Shown here: one piece after another, positions 16,072 to 25,168 of the stretch
Position numbering within the stretch: position 1 is the first letter of the stretch
Layout of the letters: every line of letters begins with the position of its first letter
Assembly: GCA_016709145.1 (NCBI GenBank)
Contig: JADJEK010000002.1
Location: 772,782-836,781, forward strand
Direction: 5' to 3'
From: Planctomycetota bacterium
GTDB lineage: Bacteria > Planctomycetota > B15-G4 > JADJEK01
DNA length: 64,000 nucleotides
Translations under genes and position numbers: made by a program
The notes under the pieces: model-generated
Seen by the model: the letters and a program-made list of their open reading frames with translations, nothing else
The model's database searches: none
Told to the model about the DNA's origin: nothing

Positions 16072-19000
16072 TCACGGCGTGTCCGCGCCGCCGGCCGCGA
16101 GGAACTGGGCTCGGGCCCGCGCGATGAAGTGGGGGAAGTCCGACGGCGTGATCGCACGTGGCGCGCCGCCCGGGTAGTCGACCGCCGGGATGCCCGACCT
16201 CGTCGCGTCGATCGTCAGCGTGTAGTACGCCGACAGTGCCACACCGACCGCATCGTGATCGGGGACGGCGAGGCCTGCCGGCGCGATCGCTCCCTTGGCG
16301 AGCCACGGCACGACGGTGCCGAGCGCCCCGAAGTGCCGGCGGACCGCACGGTCGAAGACAAGGCCGGTCTCGAACCACCGACCCGGATTCGTCGTGACTC
16401 CGTTCATGAAGGTCACGGTGTCGGCTCTCGGCTTCGCGCCGAGCGCCGTGAGCTTCGACGACAGCAGGGCAGTCATCGCCACATCGAACGGGCGGGGATC
16501 GCGGAGCGCGTCCGCGGCGACGAACGTCCCGACGAGGTTGGAGAAGTTGTCCTCAGGTGAGAAGCTCGAGAACTCCTGCGAGTCCCAGAACGTCCGGATC
16601 TCGTGCCAGACGCCGAGCTCGTACGCCACGCGCTGCGCGATCCGAATGCAGAGATCCGGATCCGGCGACTGGTTGAGCGCCGTGAAGTTCAGCGTCCATG
16701 GCCCGTCGTAGAGTCCGACCGACGTGTGAATCGTGGCGATCGAGCCTCCGGTTCCGAGCAGCCGCGCCGCGTGGAACGCCAGGAACCCCGTCATGTCCGC
16801 GCAGTGGCGCGCGTGCGCGATGTCGATCAGCCCGCCTTTGTCCGTGTAGAGGAAGCCGATGCCCTCGGAGGCACCCCCGCCGTAGACGTGCGTGCCCAGC
16901 GCGGAAGGATCGAGCACTCCGTTGATCCCGGCCTGACAGCAGGGCCGGAGCGCCGGCTCGTCCGGCATGCCGGAACCCGCGCCGACGAACGCGGCCGGGA
17001 CGAACGCCGCGGCTTGCGTCCCGCCGAGCAGCGCCGTCACGACTTGCGCTCCTTGTTCCTTCGAGATCAGTCCGTCGTCGACGGCTTTCCGGGCAAGGAA
17101 TTGCGTGTCGTACAGCGCTCGCGGATTGCTCTCCCGCGCGAGGTGCGCCGCGCTCGCGGCCACCGCCGGATCCACGGCCGTACTCGCGAAGAGCATCGGG
17201 AGCGCAGCGCCCGCGGCGCCACCGATGCCGCCCGCCACACCACCCGCTGCGGTGCCGGCCGGCCCCGCAACGGAGCCCGCCGCCGCACCCGCCACCCCAG
17301 CCGCCGCGCCGCCGACCAACGACGGCAAGACCTTCCCCGCCGCGTCGAGTCCCGCCTTGCCCAGATCGGCGCCCGCCGCGAACAGGGCCTTCAAGATCTC
17401 GGCCTGTGCCTTTCGGTAGGAATCGAGGTCCTTGAAAGCGTTCTCGACCGTCGCCTTCACGGAGTCCGACAGCTTGTCGAGGCCGGACATGTCCTTGAAC
17501 AACCCCGCCGTTCCGAGCAACTCCAGCGACTTGCCGAGACCACTCGGGTCCGGGAGGTTCCCCGTACCTTGGATGTTGACGATCGGCGCGGGGAAGCCGG
17601 ACGGCTTCGTATCGATCGCCTGGTAGCGAGAGCCTGGCGTGACGCCTTCGATGTCGGGCGCCGAGAGTTGCCGCAACGCGTCGAGGTCGATGACGCGCGT
17701 CGGATCGCGGACTTCCGTCGCGTTGCAGCACGACAAGAAGACCTCGGCGAAGACGCCGCGCGTCGGGAGGCTGACGAAGCGCGACGAAACCTCGAGGTGC
17801 GGATTCGTCGACGGCACGAGCTTGTGCGCCTCGAGCAGCGGGAACGCGACCATGTTGCCGAGCGTCCCCACAGGGCGATTCTCGATCTGGTCGAGGAGCG
17901 GCCGTCCGTTGAACAGGAAGCGGTCGAGCCGGATCGCGCGGCGATCCGGATCTTCCGACAGCCAGATCGCTCGCATGTAGCGCATCGGGTTCGACTGGAT
18001 CTCGGCGATCAACTCCTGCAGCAATGCGTAGTCCTTGTGCGCCTGACTGTTCCAATCCTCGAACATGCTGTCGAGCGTCGCCGCGGACAGCGTGAGAGCG
18101 ACGGATGCCGACGTGTTGCCCGCGTCGAGCGTGGTGTTCACCGCAGCGGCGCCGATCGCGAAGTTCCGCGGAACGGGCACGAATTGGGAGCGATCGGTCC
18201 GGACCTGGACCGACACGCGCGACAGCTTGAATTGGGCAGCGAGCGTCAGCGCTTCCGCGAGTCCACCGAAGATGCTCGGGAACACCGTGGCCCCGACGGC
18301 CTCCGACGGGCTGAACACGACCCTGAGGGCCGAGATCTCGCTGACGTCGACGGGATCCGACGAGAACGTCGACGTACTCGATCCGCCTTCAGGTCGGAGC
18401 GGCACCGTCTGGCCGTCCGTGGTCGTCACGAACAACCGAACGCCGGTGCGGTACGACTGCTCGAGTTCGACGGTCCAGCGCGACACGGTCGCCTTGGGCT
18501 TGATCTTGTAGACGTCGGCCGCGAGCACGAGGCGCGTCAGCGACTCGAAGACCGAGTCGAACCGCTCTGGCAGCAGCGCATCGAGGATGTGCCGATGACG
18601 GAGTAGGAAGCGCGTGATCGGTCTCGACGGCGCGATCCGGAACTTCTCGAAGCTCGGCACCGTGTCGAAGATCGCCGCGTCGATGGCGTACGGGATGAGG
18701 ACGACGTCCTTCTCTTCGTGGACGTCCGTGACGACGCGATAGTGCGCGAGCACTTCGTAGTAGTGCAGCGTCATCGCATGATTGATGTTGTGGTTCTGGA
18801 CGATCCGCGTGCGGATCGACTCCTGCTCCTGCTGCGACGCGACCGTGACCACCGTCGACTGCAGCGAGCGCAGCGACGCCGCGCGTTGCGACGTGTTGTC
18901 GGCGATCCGCTGACGTGTGCTGCCGATGAGACTCCGGTAGCCCTCGGAGCTGCTCGACGAACCGCCGCCGCCGCCGCCGATACTGATGATCCCGAACAAG

Positions 19001-20508
19001 CTGAACCCGCCGCCACCGGATCCGGTGGCGCTCGACCCGGACTGTTCCTCCTCGAGCACGGACCGCACGGTCTCGTCGACCGCGCGGTCACGGTGCTGGT
19101 CGAAGGTCAGGGACTCGCGCTCTTGCGTCGACTCGCGCCGCATCGCCGACTCGCGACGCCGCCAATCGATGATCGCGAGCTTCACCTGTTCGCGCGGCGC
19201 GAGCGGAAGGCTGTACAGCAAGCGACCGAGCCCGTGCCGGATCGGACGCCAACTCTGTCGATACGTCACCGCACGCCCGAGCACGATCTCGCCGGCGAGA
19301 ATTGCGTACGTCGACGGCGACTCGCCGAGGAAGACGACGGGGGCTTGGACGGGAACGCGCGCGAACGGCCCCTTCAGCGTCACGAGCTTCGGCGCGACGA
19401 TCCGCACGATCTGTCGCGCGAAGAACTGGCGCGCGGGCACGTGCGACGACGGCCTCATGCAGCAACTGCCGGCGTCCATGTGGGTATCGAATTGGTACTC
19501 CTCCGGCGCGTTCGCTGCGTCGGCCTCGTCGGGGTTGTCGATCGTGCTCGCGGCCGACGGGATGACGATGGATCGCGCCGAGTCCGCGAGGACCATGACG
19601 TGCGGCGTGCCCGCGTCGCGCGCAACCTTCCGATGCGGATCCGTGATGTCCTTCTCGACCGAATTGCCGTCCGTCGTCGGGATGCGGACCCGCAACCGGA
19701 TCACCATGGCGTCGTCGTACGGAGTGAGGTCGAAGGACGCGTAACCGGACTTCGTCGTGCCGCCGTGCGCGAGGATGGCCTCGCCCCCGCCACCGAGATC
19801 GCCGACGATCTGCACGGTCGCGAGCGACACCGGCTTGCCGTCGGCCGCGACGACGCGCAGACGCACCTTGCCGACGTTCTCCACGTCCTTCAATTGCACC
19901 GAGGCGCTCGAGTCGACGACCACCTCGTGCCGCGGCGGAGCGCCGGACTCGAGATCGCGCCGCACGATCCGGTTCCGCGCCGTGTACGAAACGCTCTTCT
20001 CCGGCACATCGGTCGGAGCCGGAAGCACGGCGTCGACCGGCGCTGGCTCCACCGGCGCCTCCGCGAGCGAAACGCCGAGGACCGCGGCAAGTTCGGGCAA
20101 CGTCGCGACGAGGGCGCGCAGGTTCGTGATGCTCGACTCGATCTTCGCCAGGCGCTGGTCGACTCCCCCACGCGACGAAGCGGCCTTCGACAACTCCGCG
20201 GCTCGCTGTTCGATACTCCGAAGGAGCTGAGCGATCGGCGGCGACACTCCATCCTTCAGTGCGGTCGATGCGGCATCGCGGATCGCCATCGCACGCAAGC
20301 GGACGGCCTTCGAGTCCTCGACCTCTCCGGCGGCTCGCAAGGCTCGCGTCTCGGCTTCGATCCGGTGGAAATGCGCCTCCGCTTCGGTGAAGCGGCGCGC
20401 GGTCGCGAGCACCGCGTCGTCCACCCGATCGACCGCCGTCGCGACTTCCGCGGCGGCAGGATGCACGGGTGAACTCGACGTGCGACCGGACGTGGACTTG
20501 CGAGCCAT
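16072..20508 (-). CDS. Giant protein with coiled coil, glycine-zipper region and DUF4056-like C-terminus
   Basis: From the ATG at 20508 (GGGGAGA 7 nt upstream) the protein has 1,478 residues. Order: Lys/Ser-rich start; helical coiled-coil region about 20-130; beta-rich region; a segment with Cys-Cys near 350 and H-G-L-G-R-L-L-Y-S-L-P-L-A-P near 450, which I recall from large anonymous bacterial proteins; a Gly/Ser-rich run; Gln/Arg helices near 560-620; a glycine-zipper-like Ala/Gly stretch near 1100-1160; and a C-terminal about 250 residues with I-D-I-A-H-A-R-H, V-W-H-E-I and F-S-P-E-D-N-F-S-N motifs resembling DUF4056. No signal peptide. A membrane-inserting or injected-toxin-like role is conceivable from the glycine zipper but is speculation. 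Confidence 0.7.
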   Translation of the reverse strand: MARKSTSGRTSSSPVHPAAAEVATAVDRVDDAVLATARRFTEAEAHFHRIEAETRALRAAGEVEDSKAVRLRAMAIRDAASTALKDGVSPPIAQLLRSIEQRAAELSKAASSRGGVDQRLAKIESSITNLRALVATLPELAAVLGVSLAEAPVEPAPVDAVLPAPTDVPEKSVSYTARNRIVRRDLESGAPPRHEVVVDSSASVQLKDVENVGKVRLRVVAADGKPVSLATVQIVGDLGGGGEAILAHGGTTKSGYASFDLTPYDDAMVIRLRVRIPTTDGNSVEKDITDPHRKVARDAGTPHVMVLADSARSIVIPSAASTIDNPDEADAANAPEEYQFDTHMDAGSCCMRPSSHVPARQFFARQIVRIVAPKLVTLKGPFARVPVQAPVVFLGESPSTYAILAGEIVLGRAVTYRQSWRPIRHGLGRLLYSLPLAPREQVKLAIIDWRRRESAMRRESTQERESLTFDQHRDRAVDETVRSVLEEEQSGSSATGSGGGGFSLFGIISIGGGGGGSSSSSEGYRSLIGSTRQRIADNTSQRAASLRSLQSTVVTVASQQEQESIRTRIVQNHNINHAMTLHYYEVLAHYRVVTDVHEEKDVVLIPYAIDAAIFDTVPSFEKFRIAPSRPITRFLLRHRHILDALLPERFDSVFESLTRLVLAADVYKIKPKATVSRWTVELEQSYRTGVRLFVTTTDGQTVPLRPEGGSSTSTFSSDPVDVSEISALRVVFSPSEAVGATVFPSIFGGLAEALTLAAQFKLSRVSVQVRTDRSQFVPVPRNFAIGAAAVNTTLDAGNTSASVALTLSAATLDSMFEDWNSQAHKDYALLQELIAEIQSNPMRYMRAIWLSEDPDRRAIRLDRFLFNGRPLLDQIENRPVGTLGNMVAFPLLEAHKLVPSTNPHLEVSSRFVSLPTRGVFAEVFLSCCNATEVRDPTRVIDLDALRQLSAPDIEGVTPGSRYQAIDTKPSGFPAPIVNIQGTGNLPDPSGLGKSLELLGTAGLFKDMSGLDKLSDSVKATVENAFKDLDSYRKAQAEILKALFAAGADLGKAGLDAAGKVLPSLVGGAAAGVAGAAAGSVAGPAGTAAGGVAGGIGGAAGAALPMLFASTAVDPAVAASAAHLARESNPRALYDTQFLARKAVDDGLISKEQGAQVVTALLGGTQAAAFVPAAFVGAGSGMPDEPALRPCCQAGINGVLDPSALGTHVYGGGASEGIGFLYTDKGGLIDIAHARHCADMTGFLAFHAARLLGTGGSIATIHTSVGLYDGPWTLNFTALNQSPDPDLCIRIAQRVAYELGVWHEIRTFWDSQEFSSFSPEDNFSNLVGTFVAADALRDPRPFDVAMTALLSSKLTALGAKPRADTVTFMNGVTTNPGRWFETGLVFDRAVRRHFGALGTVVPWLAKGAIAPAGLAVPDHDAVGVALSAYYTLTIDATRSGIPAVDYPGGAPRAITPSDFPHFIARARAQFLAAGGADTP

Positions 20509-20771
20509 GTGTGTCTCCCCTTGATCGATGAGGCAACCGACGATGCGGCAACGCTCGACGCGCGCATCGACGCGCGAGTCGACTCGAACGTGAATCAACC
20601 GAACTGCGGACCTCGCGTAACGTCGAGTTCGGGCACGCTCGCCCAGAACACGAATTGGACGCGAGCGACGGTCAACAGCGGAACAACGCAACTTGCGATG
20701 AACGTCCGCCAAGACTTTTCGAACTCTTGCGTACCGATCGTGAGCACCGTGTGTGACGCGGGGAGCCGCGG

Positions 20772-21002
20772 TCACGGAAGCTCGACGCTGTGCGAGATGG
20801 AACCTTCGCGAGCCCATGATTGCTCCAAGATCCTTCGGATCTCCCCAACGGATCGGCCGATGCCGTTGGCTTGCGCGGCAACTTCCGTGGGTCGTGCCAG
20901 ATGGTCCACCGCAGCCGTCAGGCTCGAGGAACCGATGCGTTGCGCCGCGCGCCGATGCGCCACATCGCGGCGCAGGCCTTCGAGGCTCTTCCGGAGCTTC
21001 AT
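20772..21002 (-). CDS. Possible small helical protein
   Basis: A 76-residue frame with an ATG at 21002 preceded by AGGAA at 8 nt spacing. The translation is basic and helical, with balanced composition unlike the surrounding shadow frames. It lies 264 nt upstream of the giant protein gene on the same strand, and might be part of its operon. No family is recognised. The region 20509-21159 contains nothing else I can support. Confidence 0.3.
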   Translation of the reverse strand: MKLRKSLEGLRRDVAHRRAAQRIGSSSLTAAVDHLARPTEVAAQANGIGRSVGEIRRILEQSWAREGSISHSVELP

Positions 21003-21159
21003 TCAAAATTCCTGTCACGAACCCGACGCAAAACGCGCAACCCCTCCCGTGCTCGATGCGTCGGGACGTCTCGACCGCGACACAACTTCGCACGGGAATC
21101 CGCGCCGGTGTCGTGCTGCCGGCGGACGCGACCCTCTCACGGCACGGACGGGACCCTCC

Positions 21160-23025
21160 ATGAAGTCGTCGATCCCCGTGACTCTCTCGGTTTGCCTGAC
21201 CTTGTTGGCAACCTCGGCAGCGGCGCAAACCAAGCAGTGGGTGAAGTACGAACCCAACGGAACGCTCGTCTACGACACCGACGGCGACGGCGCCCGAATT
21301 CCCGACTTCTCACGATCAGGATACCGGCAGGGCTCGCCGGTGCCGGTCGTCAGCGTCGGCGACGTTCCCTCCGCACGCGTGAAGCTCGTCGTGCCAACGG
21401 GCGCTCCGGCGGTCGACCGGGCGAATATCCAAGCGGCGCTGGACGACCTCGCCGACGATCTGCCCCTCATCATTCAAAATGGTGGCGTCAAGCTTCGCGG
21501 CATCGTGATCCTTGACGACCCGAACGTCACGACCGGCGAAGTCGTGTTCCGGATCGACCAGCCCCTGCGGATCCGAGCCAGCGGGATCATCCTGCGTGGA
21601 ATGGGAACCGCGCTCGAGACCAAGCGCACCGTATTGCGCGGTGAAGGCGAAAACTGCAATCCGATCATCGTCGTCCAGGACGGGATCTACGACGGCCCCA
21701 ATCCGCCGTACCCGGACGTCGAATCGAGGCGCGAGGTCGGTACGACCCGCAACGTCGCGCCGGTCGACTACCCGACGGGCAGCACGGAACTCGACGTGCG
21801 GAACGCGGACGGCGTCTTTGAGTACGGAGACGAGGTGCTCGTGCACCGGATCGCCCACGACGGCACGTATCCCGGCACGACCGACCCGCTTCCCAGCAAG
21901 TGGATCCAGGCGCTCGACAACTCGCCGCACAACTCCCAATCCGGTTGGACATCGTCCTCTCCAACCGGTTGGGAACTCGAAGGCGGACCGCCGGACAACA
22001 CCCTGGGGTCGTACGACCACTACTGGACCCGCACGGTGCTAGACGTCGTAGCGTCACCGAACGGACATCGACTCGTGCTCGACGCTCCGATCTTCGCTCC
22101 GCTCGACCCCAACTTCGGGCGCGCGAACGTATCTCGGTTCATCGCCGACCACATGGTCAATACCGTCGGCATCGAAGACTTGGTCCTCGAGTCGCGCAAA
22201 GCGAATGGTTCGATCCCCACCGGCACCGATACGGCACACCCTGCGAACGGTGTCTCGTTCGGCGCGGCGCGCAACTGCTGGATGAGAGCGGTGCACGGGC
22301 TCTACTTCGACTACACGCTCGTGACCACGCAGCGAGACACGCAGTGGATCACGATCCTCGGCTGCCGTGCGGAGGAACCGGTCGGGCCGATCGAAGGGGG
22401 ACACCGCTATCCGTACAACATCCTGGGACAGGACCACCTTGTCTACCGCTGTCTCGCGCGGAAGGCGCGGCATGCGTTCGTGACTCAGGGCAACTTCAAC
22501 GACAACAAGGACGGCCCCAGCACTGGAATTGCCTTCGTCGAGTGCGTCGCTCGGAACATGTACTCCGACGTCGGGCCGCATTCCTACGGAGCCGCGGGAA
22601 ACCTGTGGGACAACGTCCTGATGAAGAACCCGCACGTTGACTCGCTGAAGTTCGATCAGTGGGCGTTCATCGTGGGATTTCAGGGCTTCGACGGGCATGG
22701 GTGGGCCGGGCTCTCGAGCGTGGCATGGAACTGTCGCTGCGTCGACGTCGACCCGCAGACTCAGGCCGAGACACCGAAAGGCCGTTTCGTCGTGGAGTTC
22801 CCGAACGGGTTCTCCGGCTCGACGCCGCTCAAAGGCTGGCGAAGTTGGGCCATCGGTTGCCTAGCCCAGCACAAGACGGGAAACGCCTTCGACTTCTGGC
22901 AGACGCCCTACGTTGTCACGCATCCCGTCCACGGCGTGTCGTTCAAGTCCTTGTATCGCCTCCAACTCTATGAGCGGCTCGGATACGTCTGGCTACCCGA
23001 CCTCTATCTGAACGACTTCAACTGA
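21160..23025 (+). CDS. Secreted pectin-lyase-fold protein, copy 1
   Basis: The frame is open far upstream, but the ATG at 21160 opens directly into a signal peptide (core about residues 6-18, Ala-Ala-Ala-Gln cleavage). The 621-residue product has an I-P-D-F-S-R-S-G-Y motif near residue 45, typical of right-handed beta-helix polysaccharide lyases and related 'pectate lyase superfamily' proteins of Planctomycetota and Bacteroidota, followed by beta-helix coils with repeated I-x-L-x-G and V-x-R-N-A patterns. The C-terminus ends W-L-P-D-L-Y-L-N-D-F. Extracellular polysaccharide degradation is inferred. A close paralogue follows 78 nt downstream (23104-24957), with about four in five residues shared by eye, so this is a tandem duplication. 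Confidence 0.8.
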   Translation: MKSSIPVTLSVCLTLLATSAAAQTKQWVKYEPNGTLVYDTDGDGARIPDFSRSGYRQGSPVPVVSVGDVPSARVKLVVPTGAPAVDRANIQAALDDLADDLPLIIQNGGVKLRGIVILDDPNVTTGEVVFRIDQPLRIRASGIILRGMGTALETKRTVLRGEGENCNPIIVVQDGIYDGPNPPYPDVESRREVGTTRNVAPVDYPTGSTELDVRNADGVFEYGDEVLVHRIAHDGTYPGTTDPLPSKWIQALDNSPHNSQSGWTSSSPTGWELEGGPPDNTLGSYDHYWTRTVLDVVASPNGHRLVLDAPIFAPLDPNFGRANVSRFIADHMVNTVGIEDLVLESRKANGSIPTGTDTAHPANGVSFGAARNCWMRAVHGLYFDYTLVTTQRDTQWITILGCRAEEPVGPIEGGHRYPYNILGQDHLVYRCLARKARHAFVTQGNFNDNKDGPSTGIAFVECVARNMYSDVGPHSYGAAGNLWDNVLMKNPHVDSLKFDQWAFIVGFQGFDGHGWAGLSSVAWNCRCVDVDPQTQAETPKGRFVVEFPNGFSGSTPLKGWRSWAIGCLAQHKTGNAFDFWQTPYVVTHPVHGVSFKSLYRLQLYERLGYVWLPDLYLNDFN

Positions 23026-23103
23026 CGCGTGCCCACTTGCGCGCCGCCGTGATGACGATGTGCCGCCGGTCGACTCCTCGACCCGAAACAGAAAGGACTA
23101 CCT

Positions 23104-24957
23104 ATGATGTATTTTCCCTTCTTCGCGTTCGCCACCTGGACTACGGTTACGTCGTTGGCGGCGGCCCCGAACGATACGGAATGGGTCAAGTACGAGCCCG
23201 GCGGCACGCTCGTCTACGAAACCGATGCGGACGGCGCCCGCATCCCCGACTTCTCGCGCTGCGGATACAAGCAGGGCTCGCCCGTGCCGATCGTGGACGT
23301 CGGTGACCTGCCGTCGGCAAGAATCAAGTTGGTCACACCGACCGGGTCTCCGTCGGTCGACCGGGCGAACATCCAAGCGGCGCTCGACGACCTCGCCAGC
23401 AAGGTCCCCCTCATTGTGCTGAACGGCGACGTCAAGCTCCGCGGCATCGTAATCCTGGACGATCCGAACACGTCGACCGGCGAGGTCGTGTTTCGGATCG
23501 ATCAGACGCTCCGCATCCGTGCCAGCGGGATCATCCTTCGCGGAATGGGAACCGCGGTCGAATCCAAGCGCACCGTGCTTCGCGGAGAAGGAGAGAGCTG
23601 CAACCCCCTGATCCTCGTCCAAGACGGGATCTACGACGGCAGCGCGCCGCCGTACCTGAACGTCGAATCGAGACGAGAAGCGGGGACGACCCGCAACGTC
23701 GCGCCGGTCGTCTATCCGATCGGCACCACGGAAATCGATGTGAGGAACGCGGACGGCATCTTTGCATATGGTGATGAAGTGCTCGTGCATCGGATCGCCC
23801 ACGACGGCACGTACCCAGGTACGACCGATCCGCTTCCCAGTAATTGGATCCAAGCTCTCGACAACTCGTTGCACAACGCGCTCAGCCCGACATGGAGCGC
23901 CTCGAAGGCCACCGGGTGGACGCTGGAGGGCGGCCCCCCGGACGACACTCTGGGCTCGTACGACCATTACTGGACGCGAACGGTGCTCGACGTCGTGTCG
24001 TCCCCAAATGGTCATCGCCTCGTCCTCGACGCTCCGATCTTCGCCCCGCTCGACCCGAACTTCGGTCGCGCCAACGTTTCGCGGTTCATCGCCGACGACA
24101 TCGTCAACACGGTGGGTATCGAGGACTTGGTGCTCGAATCCCGCAAGGCAAACGGATCGATCCCCACGGGTGCCGACGAGAACCACCCGGCGAACGGAGT
24201 CTCGTTCGGTGCGGCGCGCAATTGCTGGATGAGAGGCGTTCATGGGCTGTTCTTCGTCTATACGTTTGTGACGACGCAGCGGGACACGCAGTGGATCACG
24301 ATTCTCGGCTGCCGAGCCGAAGAGCCCGTCAGCCAAGTCGCTGGTGGTCGCCGTTACGCATTCAACATCCTCGGGCAGGACCATCTGGTCTACCGCTGCT
24401 TCGCGAAGGACGCTGCGCTCTCGTTCGTAAGCCAGGGGAACAAGAGCGACAAGAAGGACGGCCCGAGTACCGGCATCGCGTTCGTCGAGTGCGTCGCCCG
24501 GCGGATGTACTCGGAAATCGGTCCGCACTCCTACGGCACTGCGGGAAACCTCTGGGACAACGTTCTCATGAAGAACCCGCGAATGGACGAGCTGGCGGAT
24601 CAACGAGCGCTCGTCTTGGGCTTCAACGGTTGGGACGACCACGGCTGGGCGGCATTGTCGAGCATCACATGGAACTGTCGGTGTCTCGACGTCAACGAAC
24701 AGCGCGTCGGTCGATTCGTCGTGGAGTACCCCACTGGATTCGCCGGACCGACGCCGCTCAGAGGCTGGCGGAGTTGGGCCGTCGGTTGCGATGCGCAACA
24801 CAAGACTGGCAACGCTTCCTTCGACTTCTGGAACCAGACCTACGTCCTCACGAACCCCGTCGATCTCACGTCCTTCGAGTCGCTGTACCGCGCTCAGCTC
24901 CATGAGCGCATCGGGTTCGTTTGGCTCCCGGATCTTTACCTGAACGACTTCGACTGA
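23104..24957 (+). CDS. Secreted pectin-lyase-fold protein, copy 2
   Basis: Paralogue of the gene immediately upstream, with 617 residues and the same order of features: hydrophobic N-terminal export signal, I-P-D-F-S-R-C-G-Y motif, beta-helix region and identical C-terminal W-L-P-D-L-Y-L-N-D-F. AAAGGA lies 7 nt before the ATG. The signal peptide differs entirely from copy 1, while the mature parts are very similar, so the 5' ends have either been exchanged or diverged under different constraint. The two genes are probably cotranscribed. Differences cluster in the loop near residue 250 and at the C-terminal third, where substrate specificity might differ. The substrate is unknown. Confidence 0.8.
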   Translation: MMYFPFFAFATWTTVTSLAAAPNDTEWVKYEPGGTLVYETDADGARIPDFSRCGYKQGSPVPIVDVGDLPSARIKLVTPTGSPSVDRANIQAALDDLASKVPLIVLNGDVKLRGIVILDDPNTSTGEVVFRIDQTLRIRASGIILRGMGTAVESKRTVLRGEGESCNPLILVQDGIYDGSAPPYLNVESRREAGTTRNVAPVVYPIGTTEIDVRNADGIFAYGDEVLVHRIAHDGTYPGTTDPLPSNWIQALDNSLHNALSPTWSASKATGWTLEGGPPDDTLGSYDHYWTRTVLDVVSSPNGHRLVLDAPIFAPLDPNFGRANVSRFIADDIVNTVGIEDLVLESRKANGSIPTGADENHPANGVSFGAARNCWMRGVHGLFFVYTFVTTQRDTQWITILGCRAEEPVSQVAGGRRYAFNILGQDHLVYRCFAKDAALSFVSQGNKSDKKDGPSTGIAFVECVARRMYSEIGPHSYGTAGNLWDNVLMKNPRMDELADQRALVLGFNGWDDHGWAALSSITWNCRCLDVNEQRVGRFVVEYPTGFAGPTPLRGWRSWAVGCDAQHKTGNASFDFWNQTYVLTNPVDLTSFESLYRAQLHERIGFVWLPDLYLNDFD

Positions 24958-25168
24958 ACGGCCACGAACATCTCCGGGGCGGCGTCGGGCGTCTCTCGCT
25001 GTCCTTTGGACGGCGGCAGCCGTTGGCTTCGCTGGGCACCGGACGAAGCCTCAGCGGACGTTGCTCGGGGGGACGTGGCCGCGACCCCCCGTTGCACGTG
25101 ACGAAGCCCGCGATCCAGGGCTCGCTGGCTTCGTCACGTACGTTTGCTCTGCGCGCGCCCCAACCCTT

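Noticed and set aside
18718..20472. 584-residue plus-strand frame
   Set aside because: It is antisense to the giant protein, which has a ribosome site and a continuous protein-like frame.
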